Positions 1 to 12,639 are shown, numbered from the stretch's first letter. The stretch is DNA of 64,000 nucleotides from Mytilisepta virgata (GCA_028015205.1 JAPWFG010000015.1:2604001-2668000), one strand, 5' to 3'. Numbers and translations: made by a program. Notes: generated by a model not told the origin, from the letters alone.

Positions 1-306
1 AGGTTCTGCAGCCAATGAATCAGAATTCAATGGTTGGTCATGTGACCCATTCATCTCAATTGTTTTTAGCTTTTCATTTGGATCTTTAGATCCACTAGAT
101 GAAATAGCATTGCTCTTATCAACATCATTCTGTGCAAACTTCTGCTCATTTTGTTCATGATCAGAGCCAGAAAATATCAAGTCTGGAAATTCTGGATTTT
201 GTCCCAGAAAATTGTTTCCTAATAAGAGATCCTGAGGATTAAGTTCTAAATTTGGCAGTAATTTTTCTAATGCCTCTTTTGTTAGTACCAATTCTTCTTC
301 TTTTTC
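1..306 (-). CDS. KANSL2: KANSL2 exon 7 (runs off the window)
   Basis: The acceptor is TTACAG at 312-307. The exon opens in phase 0 with an acidic run ([17 protein letters not shown]) and codes the low-complexity C-terminal tail. It is open to base 1, so the gene continues to the left. Confidence 0.85.
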
Positions 307-3300
307 CTGTAAAATAATCATACATGACAAATCATTTCAAAGTTTATCTTATAATTTCTTCTTACTCCCCCGCAAGTGTAAGTTTGTTTATTTGAGGTTT
401 TACGCCGTTTTCAGCACATTTGGCTATTTCACGGCGGCCAGTTTTTATTGGTTGAGGAAGTCGGAGTACCCGGAGAGAACCACCGACCTTTGGTAGGAAA
501 ATTGGCAATCCTTGTCAATTAAGATCAAAGTCGAACACACCCTGCCACAGGTGAGATTCGAACTCGCACACTCAGTGTTGACAGGCTAGTGATCATTAGT
601 AGTCATGACGAACTACCTAGACCACTCGGCTACCGAGGCCCCCCGCAAGTGTAAGAAATGAAGAAAAACATGTATCAGTTACTTGTAAATGCCAAGTATG
701 AATTCTTAAATCAATAATACTGTATATCACACATACTTCAGCAAATAATTTCTTGATGAAAAACTATGGACTCCATTACTTAAAGGTACATAATTAGGTA
801 TGTCCTAAAAGTAAAACATGAAACAAAATTTGCACATACATGTATTTTGGAATGTCACATTTGCTTGTGGTGTCATATATCATACAAAAATCACTGAAAT
901 GCAAACAAAAATTGGACAATCAGCTTTTGTAAAATATTTGGGGTATTTCACCAGTGGAAAAGAAAATAATTCATTACAACTATTGGGAACAAAAGGTAGT
1001 GTAATACTTTTTACTTCCATTTTAAAGAAACATTTGAGAAATTCCTGAAAAACCACTTGTAGTTTGAAAAAAGAAATACAGAAAGGGACTTCCCGAGATT
1101 CCTAGAAACAACCTAGCTTTCGCCTCATTGTTGAAGATCTTCTACATTTTCAATGCAATCAAGGTCCCTGTTACTGAAACATTTATATGTCTGCAATCAA
1201 GACAACGGGACAACAATACAAAAAGATAGACAAACCATAGAAGTATGAATGTTTGTGAAATTTTACCCAGCTTGATGTTGTCAGAACAAGAATACTGATT
1301 GAATATTTTTAGATGCAAGACAGGTACCCCTGCCTCTGAAATCAATATCACACATAGAAAATGCCAGAATGATTAGTTTGAAATGGACCCATGTTTTTAC
1401 TGTTTATCTAGTACAATTACCTCTTCAACAAGGTGTATTCTGGGTTCACATTCTGGAATCGGCATGTGCCTGTGACAAAATGCTTCCTCTTCCCATGATG
1501 CAACTGGCTGTGGGCAGAAAGAATCTGCAAAGGCACAAGGTCTGTACAAGGTTTGGTGGTTATCATTTAAAATATCTGTAGATCATTAAGAAAACTTTTA
1601 AATTGTTGTTCTTGATGTTTTAAAGTTCCTCCAATATAAACACAGATTTCTGTATAACAACCTCAAAACCTTAATTTCTAATATTATAAAATGTATGTAA
1701 TTTAAACTTCTCTAAATATCTAAGGCAATATTATACAGTGAAGCAGGGGTTGACTTAAGCAATTGCCTGCTAGCCCCAGGCCAGTCGAATTTCGATAGGG
1801 CCAGTTGAACGTAAGGCTAGTATATTTGACTATATTTTCACTTGGATACATGTAGTATTATTAGAGCAAATTTTAATTGAGTAGGGCCAGTAAATTTATG
1901 CTCTAACTGGCCCTATTGGCCATACTTTTAAATTTTGTGAAGTCGACCTCTGTGAAGCTTCAAAAGCACCTAAATTACATGTCAACACTACTTGAATTAT
2001 GATATCTTTCCAGATTCCTTCACAAAAAAGTTATTTTCTTTTGGTAAACTGACTTGACATATACCATCAACTGTTCTTAATGGTATCATTCTGTAAGAAT
2101 ACTCGAATCATAACATCCTCCCTATAAAAAAAACAAAATAACACTTCGGTAATCTTACTTTTTCTTCCTTGTGTATAATGCACATCCCTGCTCAACACTC
2201 GTTAGGTACCGTAAAAACCTGTTTAAACTTTATATAAGAAGTTATTTTTGCCTACCTACAAACACTAAATTTTTATAAGAAGTTATAATTATAGGTTTGT
2301 TGTTTTATTAACTAATAAATAAGGATACGTTTTGAGCAGTATTTTGATAATGGTAGTGCTCTGTCTGTACACTTTGAGCTGCCCTCTACACTGATGCATC
2401 TTGGGTATGAAGGTGGTCTATAATTAGCTCCCTCGGACACTGCTATCCTTCGCTGCTTCGACTGACGGTGTAACAGGGCCTCTTTTCCATATCTTTTATG
2501 GTATCTTTTAATATACTTGAGTTTTTCATATTTGTGAGCAGTCTCTGGATCATGTTTATAATCCTTGATACTACCTGCAAAAAAACCACCTAACTTGAGA
2601 CTCCACATGCCATATGATATATTCAAAACTTCATTATTTTCATGGTAAACATTTTTTGGCCAATGATATTAAAACTTGCTAACATGAACTTAGTTTGGGA
2701 TTAAAAACCATGAAAGGGAATTAAACAAGATTTTTTCATTAGCAGTGACCATATTGGTCTATAGTCCTGACCCCAGACAAAATTTTGAAAGGGGACAAAT
2801 CACCATTCCATCAAAGTTTGGTCTCAACTAGCCCAAATAATTCCAGAGAATAAGATTTTATAGATATATTTTTTTGCTGATTTTTCTATTTTTAGTATTG
2901 GCGGCACGATTGGCCCATCAAAGATCCAGACCCAAAAACACAAGTTTGAAAAAGGACCATCTAAAAACCATTTCTAGTTTTAAAGTAGAATATTTTTTAG
3001 ATTTTGCTGATATTTTTATTTTTATTAAAAACAGCCATATTTGTTGGAGATCCTGACCCCTGGAAACATTTTTGAAAGGGGACAACCCAAGGACCATTCC
3101 ATCAAAGTTTGGTCCCAAATGGCAGGGTGGTTTCACAGCAGATCTTTAAAGGAAAGTTTACAACTGTTATGATATTGTAATTATTATATTTATTTATCTT
3201 GGCCTAATTTGTTTTGTGTGGCCTTATAACATGTATAATATGCTTACAAAATACTTATAGTTGTTTACCAAATAATGTTATAACTGTGCAGTTTATAAAT

Positions 3301-6300
3301 CACCAGAACAATAATAGATACTGATGGAATGATTAGAACTTTCTATTTGACTTACGTAATAATTCTGGAATGATCATGATAAAACGATGTGTAATTCAAA
3401 CTTCTACTGTATTCTAGAAGTTTCCGTTCTACAGTTTTCTAGAGATTTCTGTGACAACTATATATATATAGGACACTAAAGTTAGACTTTCAGATCAGAC
3501 ATTAACATTCTTGTGTTCTCAGATTTTGGATTGACATACTTATTCACGTTAACTACATCATACTAGATTGTGACTTATTGGACATAATATTCTGTTTGGA
3601 TTCCCGCAACAGTGAAGAGAAGAATTCCGGATAAAGAAAACACAAAAGGATCGGACATATATTTTAACAGTTAAGTTGACATTTCAATTTATATAATATT
3701 TCTTGTAAACTTATGTATAATAATTCTTGTTAATTTTGTTATTGATTTGTGTCTTTTGTTGGCTACAATTTAAAGGCGATTTCTGGTGGTAACACAACTA
3801 CGATGGAGGACATGCAACAGATGCAAAGTGATGGCAATAGCTGACTAGACCCTTGAGCCAGGTCAGCTAAAAAATGTTTCATGACCATTGTAACATGAAC
3901 TTTATGTAAAAATTATAAAATGGAATAATACAGCAGCAAAGGTGCTTTTCCCTGGATTTTAATGGCTAATATAGCCTATGTAATTTTTACTACAATTTTT
4001 GCACTTTACTTGACACAGGAATGAATACCTAGTGATTCTCTCTCCTGTTTATATGTATGTAAGTACTTTCTTCTTTTCTCTTTCATGATGTGTTGTAATC
4101 TTTTAAATTGGTCAATATACAAAGACTGGAGACGGATCAGTTTATCACGCATGATCAGGGCCACTTCCTCTGCTGTGTAAACTCCAGCATACCTACAAAA
4201 GATTGTTTAATATTTAATTTCAGATTTATACAGGGTACAGTCGAACAGAATAAACAGAGATGATTCTAAACAAATCTCCAATATGATAGAAAATTATTGA
4301 CGACCCAGAAATATCTAGCCTTTTTGAGATCTTCGTTAAAGAGTCCTGTAAGACCTTAGTCAAACAACGCATAGAAAATAGTAGTGTGGTTTTTGTTTGA
4401 ATTTTTTGGCAGATTTTATTACTTCAGCAGTGATACTAACAGGTTGCTATTCACTGTATTTTGTGCTTATTGAGAAAAATGCAAGTTGAAGGCCAAATTT
4501 CTTATTTTATTTGTGGTTCCAGTTACCCTAGCTACCCTATTTTTTTGGCAGCTACCCAAGATTTTTTGGACATTTTACAATAAGGACTATTACAGCTAGA
4601 ATGTCTCTCCACTAGACTAAATGAAAAAACTTTTGTATAATAAAACAAATCCCTACCTAAGCTATATTTTTTCAATGTGTAAACTGGAACCACACTTATT
4701 TTTTTTATATGGCCTTACAATGACTGGCTGACAACTTGCCACTATAAACAATCTTAATATGTTCTTTAGTTTATCACAGGTGAAAGATATATTAAAGGTT
4801 TTTGCTACTGAAAGCCGTCATCACTGGAAACTCAGACGAAACAATAACTGATTATTACTGGAAAAAACTTCTTGTTAATGATTAATTACTTTAAATAATC
4901 TTCTTGTTCGCTGTCAATGCTCTCCGCATCACTTTCACCATCTCCACGCCACGCCTGATCAACCAATGGTAACTCCTCATCTGAATCACTTGAACTTGCA
5001 AACTCTAAAACACAGACAAACAGAAAAGACATCAGAATCTTGGCTTTAACTCTAACAAATCTAAAATCATTAAAGCTTTACCATTTCAAAAAAAATCTCT
5101 CAAATCATAAATCAGACAGAAAACCAAATATTGGGTTATTTGATGGCAGGGTCTCAAATTAAAAATAATTTTTTGCCACTTTCTGTATGTTTGCACATAT
5201 TTGTAGCAGAGAAAGCAGGTCCAGAAATTAGCAGGCTGTCTATTCTATGATAAACATGTACAGTGTCCTAATTATGTTTTATAATATTCATTGTTTGGCT
5301 AACCATTTAACCATTGACAAAGAATTTTCAAGAAAAGGTCCAGATGTCAAGCACATGTTTAACATGAATCGCCACATTTAACATATTCTAAGGAAAGACA
5401 ACCGATTGCCATGTTACCCAGTAGACCACTGGGCAAATTCAGTGTTAATAGTTTACCAACAAAAATATTACTCAAGTTTTCAAACCTAGTCCCTATTTTG
5501 CTTGCTTTTTAAAAATTTCAAAATGAACTCATTAAACTAGAACCAAACCTTTCTAATGTTACATTTCAAGGAACAATAAAATAGGGTCTAATAAGACAGG
5601 TGGTCACTTATTACATGTTTGATTAATATTAAGTTACTGTTAATAGTCATTGTCACTTAGGGACGAGATCAAAAGTTCAAAATAGGATTAAAAACATAAT
5701 TCAAATAGTTTGGGGGTGGGGGTGGGGGGAGGGTAAAAATCGCTGCAAGTTTTTGTTATCCGACATCGATTTTCAGATGGAAAAATACCAATTCAAGTGA
5801 TGTCCAAGTCAATATATAGAACAATCATACATTGTTGAGGAAAAACAGAACCATATTGGTCAATCAATTTTTTGCAAATTAAGTTAAGAGGGGGTTGGGG
5901 GGTCAGTGAAAAAACTATGTGAATTAAGTTTTTTATCCTACATTGAACTTTTGATCTCGTCCCTTAAGCAGGGTGCTTCATATCAGTTGGTGTGTAGGAA
6001 AAAAATTAGTGGATAAAAATGCTGGAACAAAAAAATGTATAGATTTGCCACCTTTTTTGTTCTGGATCTAATTATAACATAAAAAGTGTATAAGAGTGTA
6101 AGAAACCAGTATTTTCAATTTTTAACATTTGTCTTGGTTGAGAGTTGTTGCTATTGGTAAGCTTAGAAATGACCCTGTGATGATATCAACTTTTCCCCAT
6201 GTTAAATGTATCAGACAGTTTTCTTACTGACACTAGTCTAAGATTCCTCTGCTATCAAACAAACTTTTGTAGTACATGTATTGGCATTGGACACCAGTGC

Positions 6301-9148
6301 ATAATAGCAAAATTTGTCTAACATTGAATTTGAAATTAAATTTCTGCACAGATACTCATACATGTGTGTTTCGCTTAAGTAATTTTGTTAAACTTTGTTC
6401 ATTTACGAGTATTCTTTCTGGTCAGGTAAAAGAAAGGCTTACAACACAAACCTATATCAAGCAACTGAAATTAATAAACTTCTTAATAATCAGTACAAAT
6501 TATTTACATCTGATAACTCTTCTGCAGAGAAAAACAGTTACAAAAGTGAATAAAAGGACTTTACAATGTATTCATAGTACAAAATAAATATGATTGTCAT
6601 AAAAAAAAGGACAAATATACCTAAGGAGCAATCAAAAAAACGTAATCCATTGGACAGACAAACCCGGGAAGACAAACGAACAACCACAAGCACAACAAAT
6701 AAACACAGAAAACTAAAAACAATGAACAACACGAACTCCTATAAAAACCAGGAGTGAACCCAGGTGCTCCGGAAGGGTAAGCAGTTCCTGCTCCGTATAC
6801 GGCACCCGTCGTGAAGTTCAACAAGGTCAATCCGGTGGAAGTCACAAATCGTAGGAGTCACATGAAAGGTTACGACAGTGGGAACAGGTCCAACATCATC
6901 TTAGATATTGGAACACTGTAATGGTCAATCAATTCATGATGACGACCGTAAAATTTCTTAAGTGATGACATCAACTTATCCCTGATAAAACCCTGGTTAA
7001 GAAGCTTTTGTGACAGCAGTAATCCTCTCTGTCGAAAGTCAGGGTAACTCACGCATGCCCTTGAAAATCGGATAAGCTGAGAAACGTAGACGCCATATGC
7101 AGGCGATGCTGGTATATTGCTACTCAAGAAGGGAAAATTAACAATAGGAAAGTTGAAGTCATCAACAAGTCATAAAACAATAATTGCCATTACTAAACAA
7201 AATTTGCAATTTTTCCTATTTTAGATGCTATGATTTCCATGGCCAAAGCCAATTCAACAAAATACATTTTTAAATCGGAGAAATCCTAAAGTGATGCATA
7301 CCCAAATCCTTCCATGTTCCTTACCTAAAACTTTACTAGATGATAAATCTGTAAATAACTTTGGTCTACACCTGTTAACATCAGTGTATTTGTAATGATC
7401 TAAAGACTCTAACAACGATTCAGCAGACTGTGATGGTTGTCGTTTCCTTGATGATTTCTGTCGACTTACCGCTGCGGCCTTTGAATGTTCTGCACAATAA
7501 CTGAAAACAAAGAATGAAAGTAAGCTGTCTGTGCCAAACAACAAATACTTAACTGAACATTACCTTCCTTAAAAAATATTTCTCCCATTATCAGAACCAC
7601 TGTTTAAACACATTTTCTTCAAATTGTCTAATGAAAGTGAGTGTAGGTATTTTTTTATACCCTGGTACAATGCAAAGTGTTTGAAATAGGCAGAATTCCT
7701 AAACATTTTAATTTACTGCTGAGAATTCGGATTCGTATTTCCAACACAGCTAAAGTTTATGTTTATTTAAGTTTTAATCCCCCTTCAGAACTTGTAACTG
7801 ACTCTACCACTGTGCTCCACTTTAAGTGTGCATTTGATTAATAATTTAATAAAAGTTAAAATATTATTATTAGTTGTGCTTAGTTTAAATCATATTTAAA
7901 TTGTACAAAAACACATTATGTAAATTCTTCATGTTCTTATGCAATGCTATGAATTTCATAAGAAAATACACATATTCTTTTTTCAAATATCATTTATAAA
8001 TGATAATATATTGTAAAAGCTGCATTAAATTGGTTTTCTAATTGTGCAACAATAATAATCATTTTACCTTCTAGTCATGTATTTTCCATTTTCCATGTCA
8101 AAAGATCAAGAAAACCATGTGTTTTATGTAACAACCTAATTCATGACCTTTCATGTCCTTGATTTACATAAATATGACAATACATTACTAATATTGCATC
8201 AGAAAAAAAAAATTGGATTAAGAAGATGATAATTTTTGTAGCCAAATTCAATTAAAACATGTGAAATACACAACATTTAAATTCTTTATTTAGTAAATTA
8301 CTTCTTTCTTGGTATAATTGTCCTGTATAAATATACACAGGTGCAAATGGAAAACTGCATGCTAAAAATAGAAAACTTGTATTTAAAGTTCTTACGAAAT
8401 GATTAAACACCTTGAGGTAAGCACATTTCTTTTAGCAAAAGAATTTATTCATTAAAATGTTAGATACATTGTTTAAAAACTTCAAAAAATAAGTCAAATC
8501 ACCAACATATATCACTAGGATTAGTTAGTTTAAGAAGTAAAATAATTATTCAACAGTATGTCAAAATTTTGAATGAAAAAAAAAATTAAAAAAAAATAAA
8601 TTTAACAAGGAAAGAATTCAGAGAGTGCTCTTATAAAGTCCTACATTTGACTGTTGATAATATTTTTTAAACTAATTTGAGATAGCCTAGTTTACAATAA
8701 TGGAAACCTTAGGATTAAATTTTTTTATGATTGAAAGTAGTAGTGATCCTTGGTAAGCAGTGAGATCACCAGAAAATATTCACTTATAAAAATCAACTAA
8801 CATTGATCTTCCGACCCAATGCTCCAAATAAACAATTTTTTTTTTCATGCCATCATGCAATGACTGCAATTTAAAAGACTTCCTTTTTTTAAATTTTATA
8901 CCAATAACATACCCGTCTCTCTTGTCTGATTTGGGGGCAGCATTTATACATCTTTTACCATTCTTCAGAGAAATAAATCCACACTGTTTGTAAGGTCCAT
9001 TTTTATCTTCTAAGATGTGTTTAATACAATATTCATAGCCTTCAAGTCTGTTATGCATGCATGTTCTGTGAGAATAGTTACAAAATAATCCTTCTACAGG
9101 CTGTCGTACTTTTCTGGGAGCTTGCTGAGGAACCTTACTGCGAATCAT
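1..9148 (-). CDS. KANSL2: KANSL2, NSL histone acetyltransferase complex subunit 2 (C-terminus cut by window start)
   Basis: Seven exons on the minus strand: 9155-8913 (ATG at 9148), 7500-7325, 5004-4890, 4192-4029, 2574-2329, 1575-1421 and 306-1. All junctions are AG/GT and the phases join without a stop, giving 466 codons before the window edge. The product has the two Cys/His zinc modules of the family: an N-terminal one with [10 protein letters not shown] and KNGKRC, and a second one that includes KYCSKHIL and AFCHRHM. Between them are [13 protein letters not shown] and [14 protein letters not shown], very close to vertebrate KANSL2, and the basic [11 protein letters not shown]. Known role of the family: a scaffold subunit of the KAT8/NSL complex that acetylates histone H4 in the nucleus. 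An AG acceptor seven bases upstream of the ATG indicates an untranslated first exon further right, which I could not place. Identification is firm; the exact C-terminus is unseen. Confidence 0.93.
383..640 (-). mobile_element. tRNA-derived SINE with target-site duplication
   Basis: Read on the minus strand, the head has an A box (TAGCCGAGTGG) and a B box (GAGTTCGAATCTC) of tRNA type, followed by a tail containing GGTTCTCTCCGGGTACTCCG. The insertion is flanked by cccgcaagtgtaag at 369-382 and again at 642-655, a direct target-site duplication. It sits in intron 6 of KANSL2. The lack of an acceptor-stem partner argues against a functional tRNA. Confidence 0.85.
1421..1575 (-). CDS. KANSL2: KANSL2 exon 6
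   Basis: The acceptor CTACAG ends at 1576 and the donor GTAATT starts at 1420. The exon completes the second zinc module ([20 protein letters not shown], then [20 protein letters not shown]), aligning with the human stretch after the TRHCLTHI motif. Confidence 0.88.
1745..1951. mobile_element. hAT-like MITE
   Basis: The ends AGGGGTTGACTTAAG and GTCGACCTCT form imperfect terminal inverted repeats, flanked by GTGAAGC on both sides (1738-1744 and 1952-1958). A 7-8 bp duplication and these end sequences fit the hAT superfamily. The element has no coding capacity and lies in KANSL2 intron 5. Confidence 0.7.
2329..2574 (-). CDS. KANSL2: KANSL2 exon 5
   Basis: The acceptor TTTGCAG ends at 2575 and the donor GTATCC starts at 2328. 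It codes the basic helix ([20 protein letters not shown]) and the first half of the C-terminal zinc module ([20 protein letters not shown]). Confidence 0.9.
2740..3866 (-). repeat. Copy of the AGCTCACC hairpin family, broken by a solo LTR
   Basis: Two related blocks of about 280 bp (2760-2870 and 3045-3120), both with 'ccattccatcaaagtttggt', precede the family terminus AAGTGATGGCAATAGCT...GGTCAGCTAAAAA at 3828-3870. The LTR at 3165-3794 is inserted inside it. It lies in KANSL2 intron 4. Confidence 0.6.
3165..3794 (+). mobile_element. Solo LTR of an LTR retrotransposon
   Basis: The 630-bp segment starts TGTTATG and ends GGTAACA, so it has the TG...CA ends with TGTTA/TAACA inversion usual for LTRs. 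CAAC precedes it (3161-3164) and follows it (3795-3798), a 4-bp target duplication. A TATA-like stretch (ctatatatatagg) lies at about 3460. There is no primer-binding site, coding region or second LTR, so it is a recombination remnant. Confidence 0.72.
4029..4192 (-). CDS. KANSL2: KANSL2 exon 4
   Basis: The acceptor TTTGTAG ends at 4193 and the donor GTATTC starts at 4028. It codes the most conserved core of the family ([20 protein letters not shown] then [20 protein letters not shown]). Confidence 0.93.
4513..4693. mobile_element. Small MITE with GTGGTTCCAGTT ends
   Basis: GTGGTTCCAGTTACC at the left and AACTGGAACCAC at the right are inverted repeats enclosing about 180 bp that contains 'taccctagctaccct'. 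This core resembles the AGGCC MITEs elsewhere in the window. No clear target duplication was found. Confidence 0.55.
4890..5004 (-). CDS. KANSL2: KANSL2 exon 3
   Basis: The acceptor GTTTTAG ends at 5005 and the donor GTAATT starts at 4889. It codes the acidic linker ([20 protein letters not shown], then [11 protein letters not shown]), parallel to the human [20 protein letters not shown] stretch. Confidence 0.9.
5660..5963. mobile_element. Harbinger-like MITE, 3-bp TTA duplication
   Basis: Inverted repeats of nearly 50 bp begin GGGACGAGATCAAAAGTTCA at both ends. TTA flanks each end (5657-5659, 5964-5966). A 3-bp TTA duplication with G-rich termini is the usual signature of PIF/Harbinger-derived MITEs. 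It is 304 bp long and non-coding. Confidence 0.75.
6613..7127 (-). mobile_element. 3' end of a reverse-transcriptase retrotransposon (LINE-like), truncated
   Basis: On the minus strand 7124-6870 reads [20 protein letters not shown] followed by [10 protein letters not shown], a motif block I recognise from the C-terminus of mollusc and other invertebrate reverse-transcriptase ORFs. It is followed by a 3' untranslated part (CCTTCCGGAGCACCTGGGTT at about 6775-6756) of a kind common in mussel repeats. The polymerase core is absent, as expected for a 5'-truncated insertion. Confidence 0.65.
7325..7500 (-). CDS. KANSL2: KANSL2 exon 2 of coding part
   Basis: The acceptor TTTTCAG ends at 7501 and the donor GTAAGG starts at 7324. 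The join with the previous exon restores DGYCAEH, which completes the first zinc module (human DGVSFCAEH). The rest is basic and Ser-rich. Confidence 0.9.
7501..8912. other. KANSL2 intron 1 of coding part: nothing recognised
   Basis: Very AT-rich sequence with short A/T runs. I found no inverted-repeat element, exon or RNA gene. Confidence 0.6.
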
Positions 9149-9155
9149 TGTTCTT
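8913..9155 (-). CDS. KANSL2: KANSL2 first coding exon
   Basis: The acceptor TTTCAG ends at 9156, seven bases before the ATG at 9148-9146; the donor GTATGT starts at 8912. It codes [29 protein letters not shown] and the [18 protein letters not shown] block, which is close to human KANSL2 and fixes start and frame. Confidence 0.93.
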
Positions 9156-12100
9156 CTGAAAGAAAACTAAACTTACTTAAAAATCGTATAATTCATTGAT
9201 TTCAATCTTTTTATAAAAGAAAACAAGATTTTTTTAAAGATGGCTGACATTTTTTGAATCAGTTTTATTATTAAACTCATTGAGGAATTTCCATGTGGGA
9301 AAACGGAGATAAAATTAGTGATATTCAGATAAATGATAATTGTTTGGTTGTGGCATTTAATTTCATGTAAATTGAGCCAAAATCTAGAAATCAGGAAAAA
9401 ATTAAACATTTTGTATAGAAATACTTATATAGCAACAAAAATTGGCAAAATCTGAAAATCATTCACCTTTTGAAATGTTACTGATGAAAAAACCACCTCG
9501 ACATTTAAAATTATTGACTTATTAAATTATTGAAAGAAATTTGGAGAAAAAAAATATACATCGTTCTAGTAAATATTTTATTTTTTCTGTATCATGAATG
9601 ATGAACCGTTTTAATCACACCCAAATCACATGTAGATTTTTGACACAATACAAGTACCTGTATTTTCTATCAAAATATTTGTCAATAAGAGAAAACAATT
9701 TAACTTTGGAATCGTTGAACAGACTTTATATAAGTTTCTGTTTTTTTTGTTAGGACTGAAGTCAACAGTGACATGTTTATCAACTAAAATTTACTTCAAA
9801 ACAGTCTTCCTTTACAGTTTCATATTTCTATTAAAATTAAATTTGCTAATTTTTCAGCATTCTTCCAATCAATTTCCCAATTTTTTTCAAATTTCAAATA
9901 GATTAAGATGTTTCCACAAATTACTGGAATTTTAAGCTAGTACTCATCATTTTATTCATTGGCGAATTTATTTTGAAAGTGACGATATGAATTTCAAGTA
10001 GATGCATCACTTTATTTTTGCGACAATAATTAAAATTACATAAAATTATCATCAAAGGCTAGAAAACAAATTTATTTTATCTACTTTCTAAGCCACTTAC
10101 TGACATTTTGATAAGTTTCCAGTTAATTGTCTGATAAATAAACCCACCAGTATCATGAACAACAACCTTAAACAGGTATTGACACTTGAACTGGCAATGA
10201 AGATATTCAATTAGTTGATTTTAATTGGCCTAGATATTTGTTGTTGGAATTTTTTAATCTATGATGATACTAGACATGTGCAAGATGATAAAGTTGATAA
10301 AATAACATTAATAAGCTCATTTGTTTGGAATAGCCATTATAAATACATTTTGTACAGTTGTCAAACGACTGTTTACATGTTTAACCAAAGACATAAAAAC
10401 AGCATGAATAACAAAGCACAAGTAAGGTTTTTCTTTAAAACAATTTCAATTTTGATAAGTTATTTTATTTTGCTTTTTAGAAACAACAGTGAATAATAAA
10501 TATTTCTTTCAAAATTGTTTTATTTAAGGAAGATATGTCAATATCTGATACAATTAGTGCAGTTCCCCAGATAATTGTTTTGAATCAGGGGGTAACTACC
10601 TCCAGCTTTTTAAAAGGGGTGAGTATTTTAACCTCCAAAAAGCAGAATTAAAGTGGTGAAATGAGAAATCTAAGAGTGAAATTAATGTAGAGAGTTACCA
10701 GATTGAAACATTAGCATAAAAGCAACAATTACTATTATTCTCACCCACACTAATAAAGTTTAACCCCAAAAGCCTTAAGATTGTTGTGTCAGTTATGCAT
10801 CTTACATGTTAAAACCAGAAATCTATGATTACGAAGTTCGCCTCGTTCCACCACTAATTTTGGTGTGTGGCTGTGTAGCTCCCCAAGATGCACCCTTACA
10901 GCAAGTAATATATATGATTGTAGGTCACTTGGTATCAGAGAACTAAACTCAGACGTAAAACTTAACCTTAGTCAATGAATTGCGATAAGTAGATCAGAGT
11001 GACCTAATTTTGGCAGGAAGCTATTTTACTTCCCGAGATGGACCCTGACACCAAGTAGTATGATTGTAGGTCCCTTGGTATCAGAGAACTGAACTCGGAT
11101 GTAAAACTTAACCCAAGTCAATGAAGCACGATAAGTAGGTCAGTGACATAATTTTGGTGGGAGGCTGTGTTGCTTCCAGGAATGCACCTGGACACCAAGC
11201 AGGAGTCATGCTGGCATTCAAAAAGTTGTCCCCAAAGCATCATTTTTGTTGCAAGTTTCAAAATTTGTTTGCCAAGTCACCCTCCCCATTTTTGAAACAT
11301 ATATGATTGTTTTTTATTCATTACTATTTGAAAAAAAAAACCACCTGAAAATTATTTGCAATTAAATAAAGTTTTAATGACAGTTAACTTTCATCTGAAA
11401 TGACCTGTATTTTGATGGCAAGCCTAATAAAACATTGACTGTTCCCTATTCCACATGTGTTTGTTGATGTTAAACTGGAAGTGACAACACAAACTTTGCT
11501 GATTGGTAACGGTGTTAAAAAGCATGCATATTTATTTTCATGACTAATAAAAATTTTTAATAATGTAAATATTACCTTAGTATATCAGAGGGTGGTCAAT
11601 TAATCTCAGCACTTGGGAGTTATTGATTATGTGTTTGTTTACTGTTGAAACACCTGCTGTGTTTAGTAGCCTGATGTAAACTGTTCAATTATCATAGATA
11701 ATCATACACTGACAAATGATGTTTCTTAGTAACCATTTTAAAATATTTTCACAGAAGTGCCAGATTTAGATAAAAAAGGATAGAAAAATTCCAGCACAAG
11801 ATACATTGTATATCGCCAACTATGAAATTCTGTCGCCAGATTGAATAAAAAATCACATTTGGTGACATTGGCGAAGCCCAGCACGGTCCCTGACCAAGTT
11901 ATATGATTGTTGGTCCCTTGGTATAGGAGAACGGAACAAGTAATATGATTGTAGGTCCCTTGGTATCAAAGAACTGAACTCAGACGTAAACTTAACCTAC
12001 TACTTAACTACTAAGACAGAGAAAGTTTCATCAAATTGCTTTGAGCGGTTAAGGAGTAGTTGAGGATAGAAGAAAAGTGTGACGACTCAAGACGACAGAT

Positions 12101-12639
12101 AGTGATCTCTATGTGTCGACCATGCGTTCCAGGGGCAACACAAAAACTATTAAATTCCTAGATAAAACAAAATGTGCACCACAAAGAACAGCATTCACCA
12201 ATTTACAAGCAATAATCAACAACTGTCTTCTCTTTGGATTTGCAGGAAATCTTCGAAACCTAACTGCATTTTGTTACATTATGATACATTTTTACCAGAT
12301 CCATATTTATATCAACCTTATCTAAAGATGACAACATTATATATTGGGTCACATTAACCAGTCTTGGTCATTCTTCTCACCTGCAAGCTAGGGACCCCCT
12401 ACCTGTCATACCACACCTGGGCTGGGATACAGGTGCATTTCCAGTGATGATTGTTTATTACGTAACAGAGCCCTCAATTAATTCACACCTTTTACAACCC
12501 AAAGATTAAATGTAAATAATTAAAGTGATGAAGATATGTTCCAATTTGATTTTAACAGTTGTCAAAAAATAAAGTTTTTTCATGTCAAAATCATCGAAAT
12601 CATATTGTTAAAAAATTTTAATTTTATAAAAAATAAGTT
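9156..12639. other. 5' flank of KANSL2, with a short tandem repeat
   Basis: This must hold the untranslated first exon and promoter of KANSL2, but I cannot place them. Apart from the tandem repeat at 10880-11200 and its fragment at 11885-12000, I see unassigned AT-rich DNA. The ORFs at 12113-12357 resemble no known protein. Confidence 0.5.
10880..11200. repeat. Two tandem copies of a ~155-bp repeat
   Basis: 'tatgattgtaggtc.cttggtatcagagaact' and the following sequence occur twice in direct orientation. A third, partial and duplicated piece lies at 11900-12000. Confidence 0.7.

Larger units (their letters stand above)
5005..7324. other. KANSL2 intron 2: AT-rich, with a MITE and a LINE fragment
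   Basis: Apart from the MITE at 5660-5963 and the retrotransposon fragment at 6613-7127 I see only unassigned AT-rich sequence. The ORF at 6276-6587 shows no family resemblance. Confidence 0.6.

Noticed and set aside
541..643. tRNA gene
   Set aside because: Box A and B are present, but the acceptor stem does not pair and a SINE tail and target duplication follow.
2312..2626. KANSL2 exon 5 starting with MNISYGMW at 2626
   Set aside because: That part is intron; the acceptor at 2575 gives the conserved frame and the join to exon 4.
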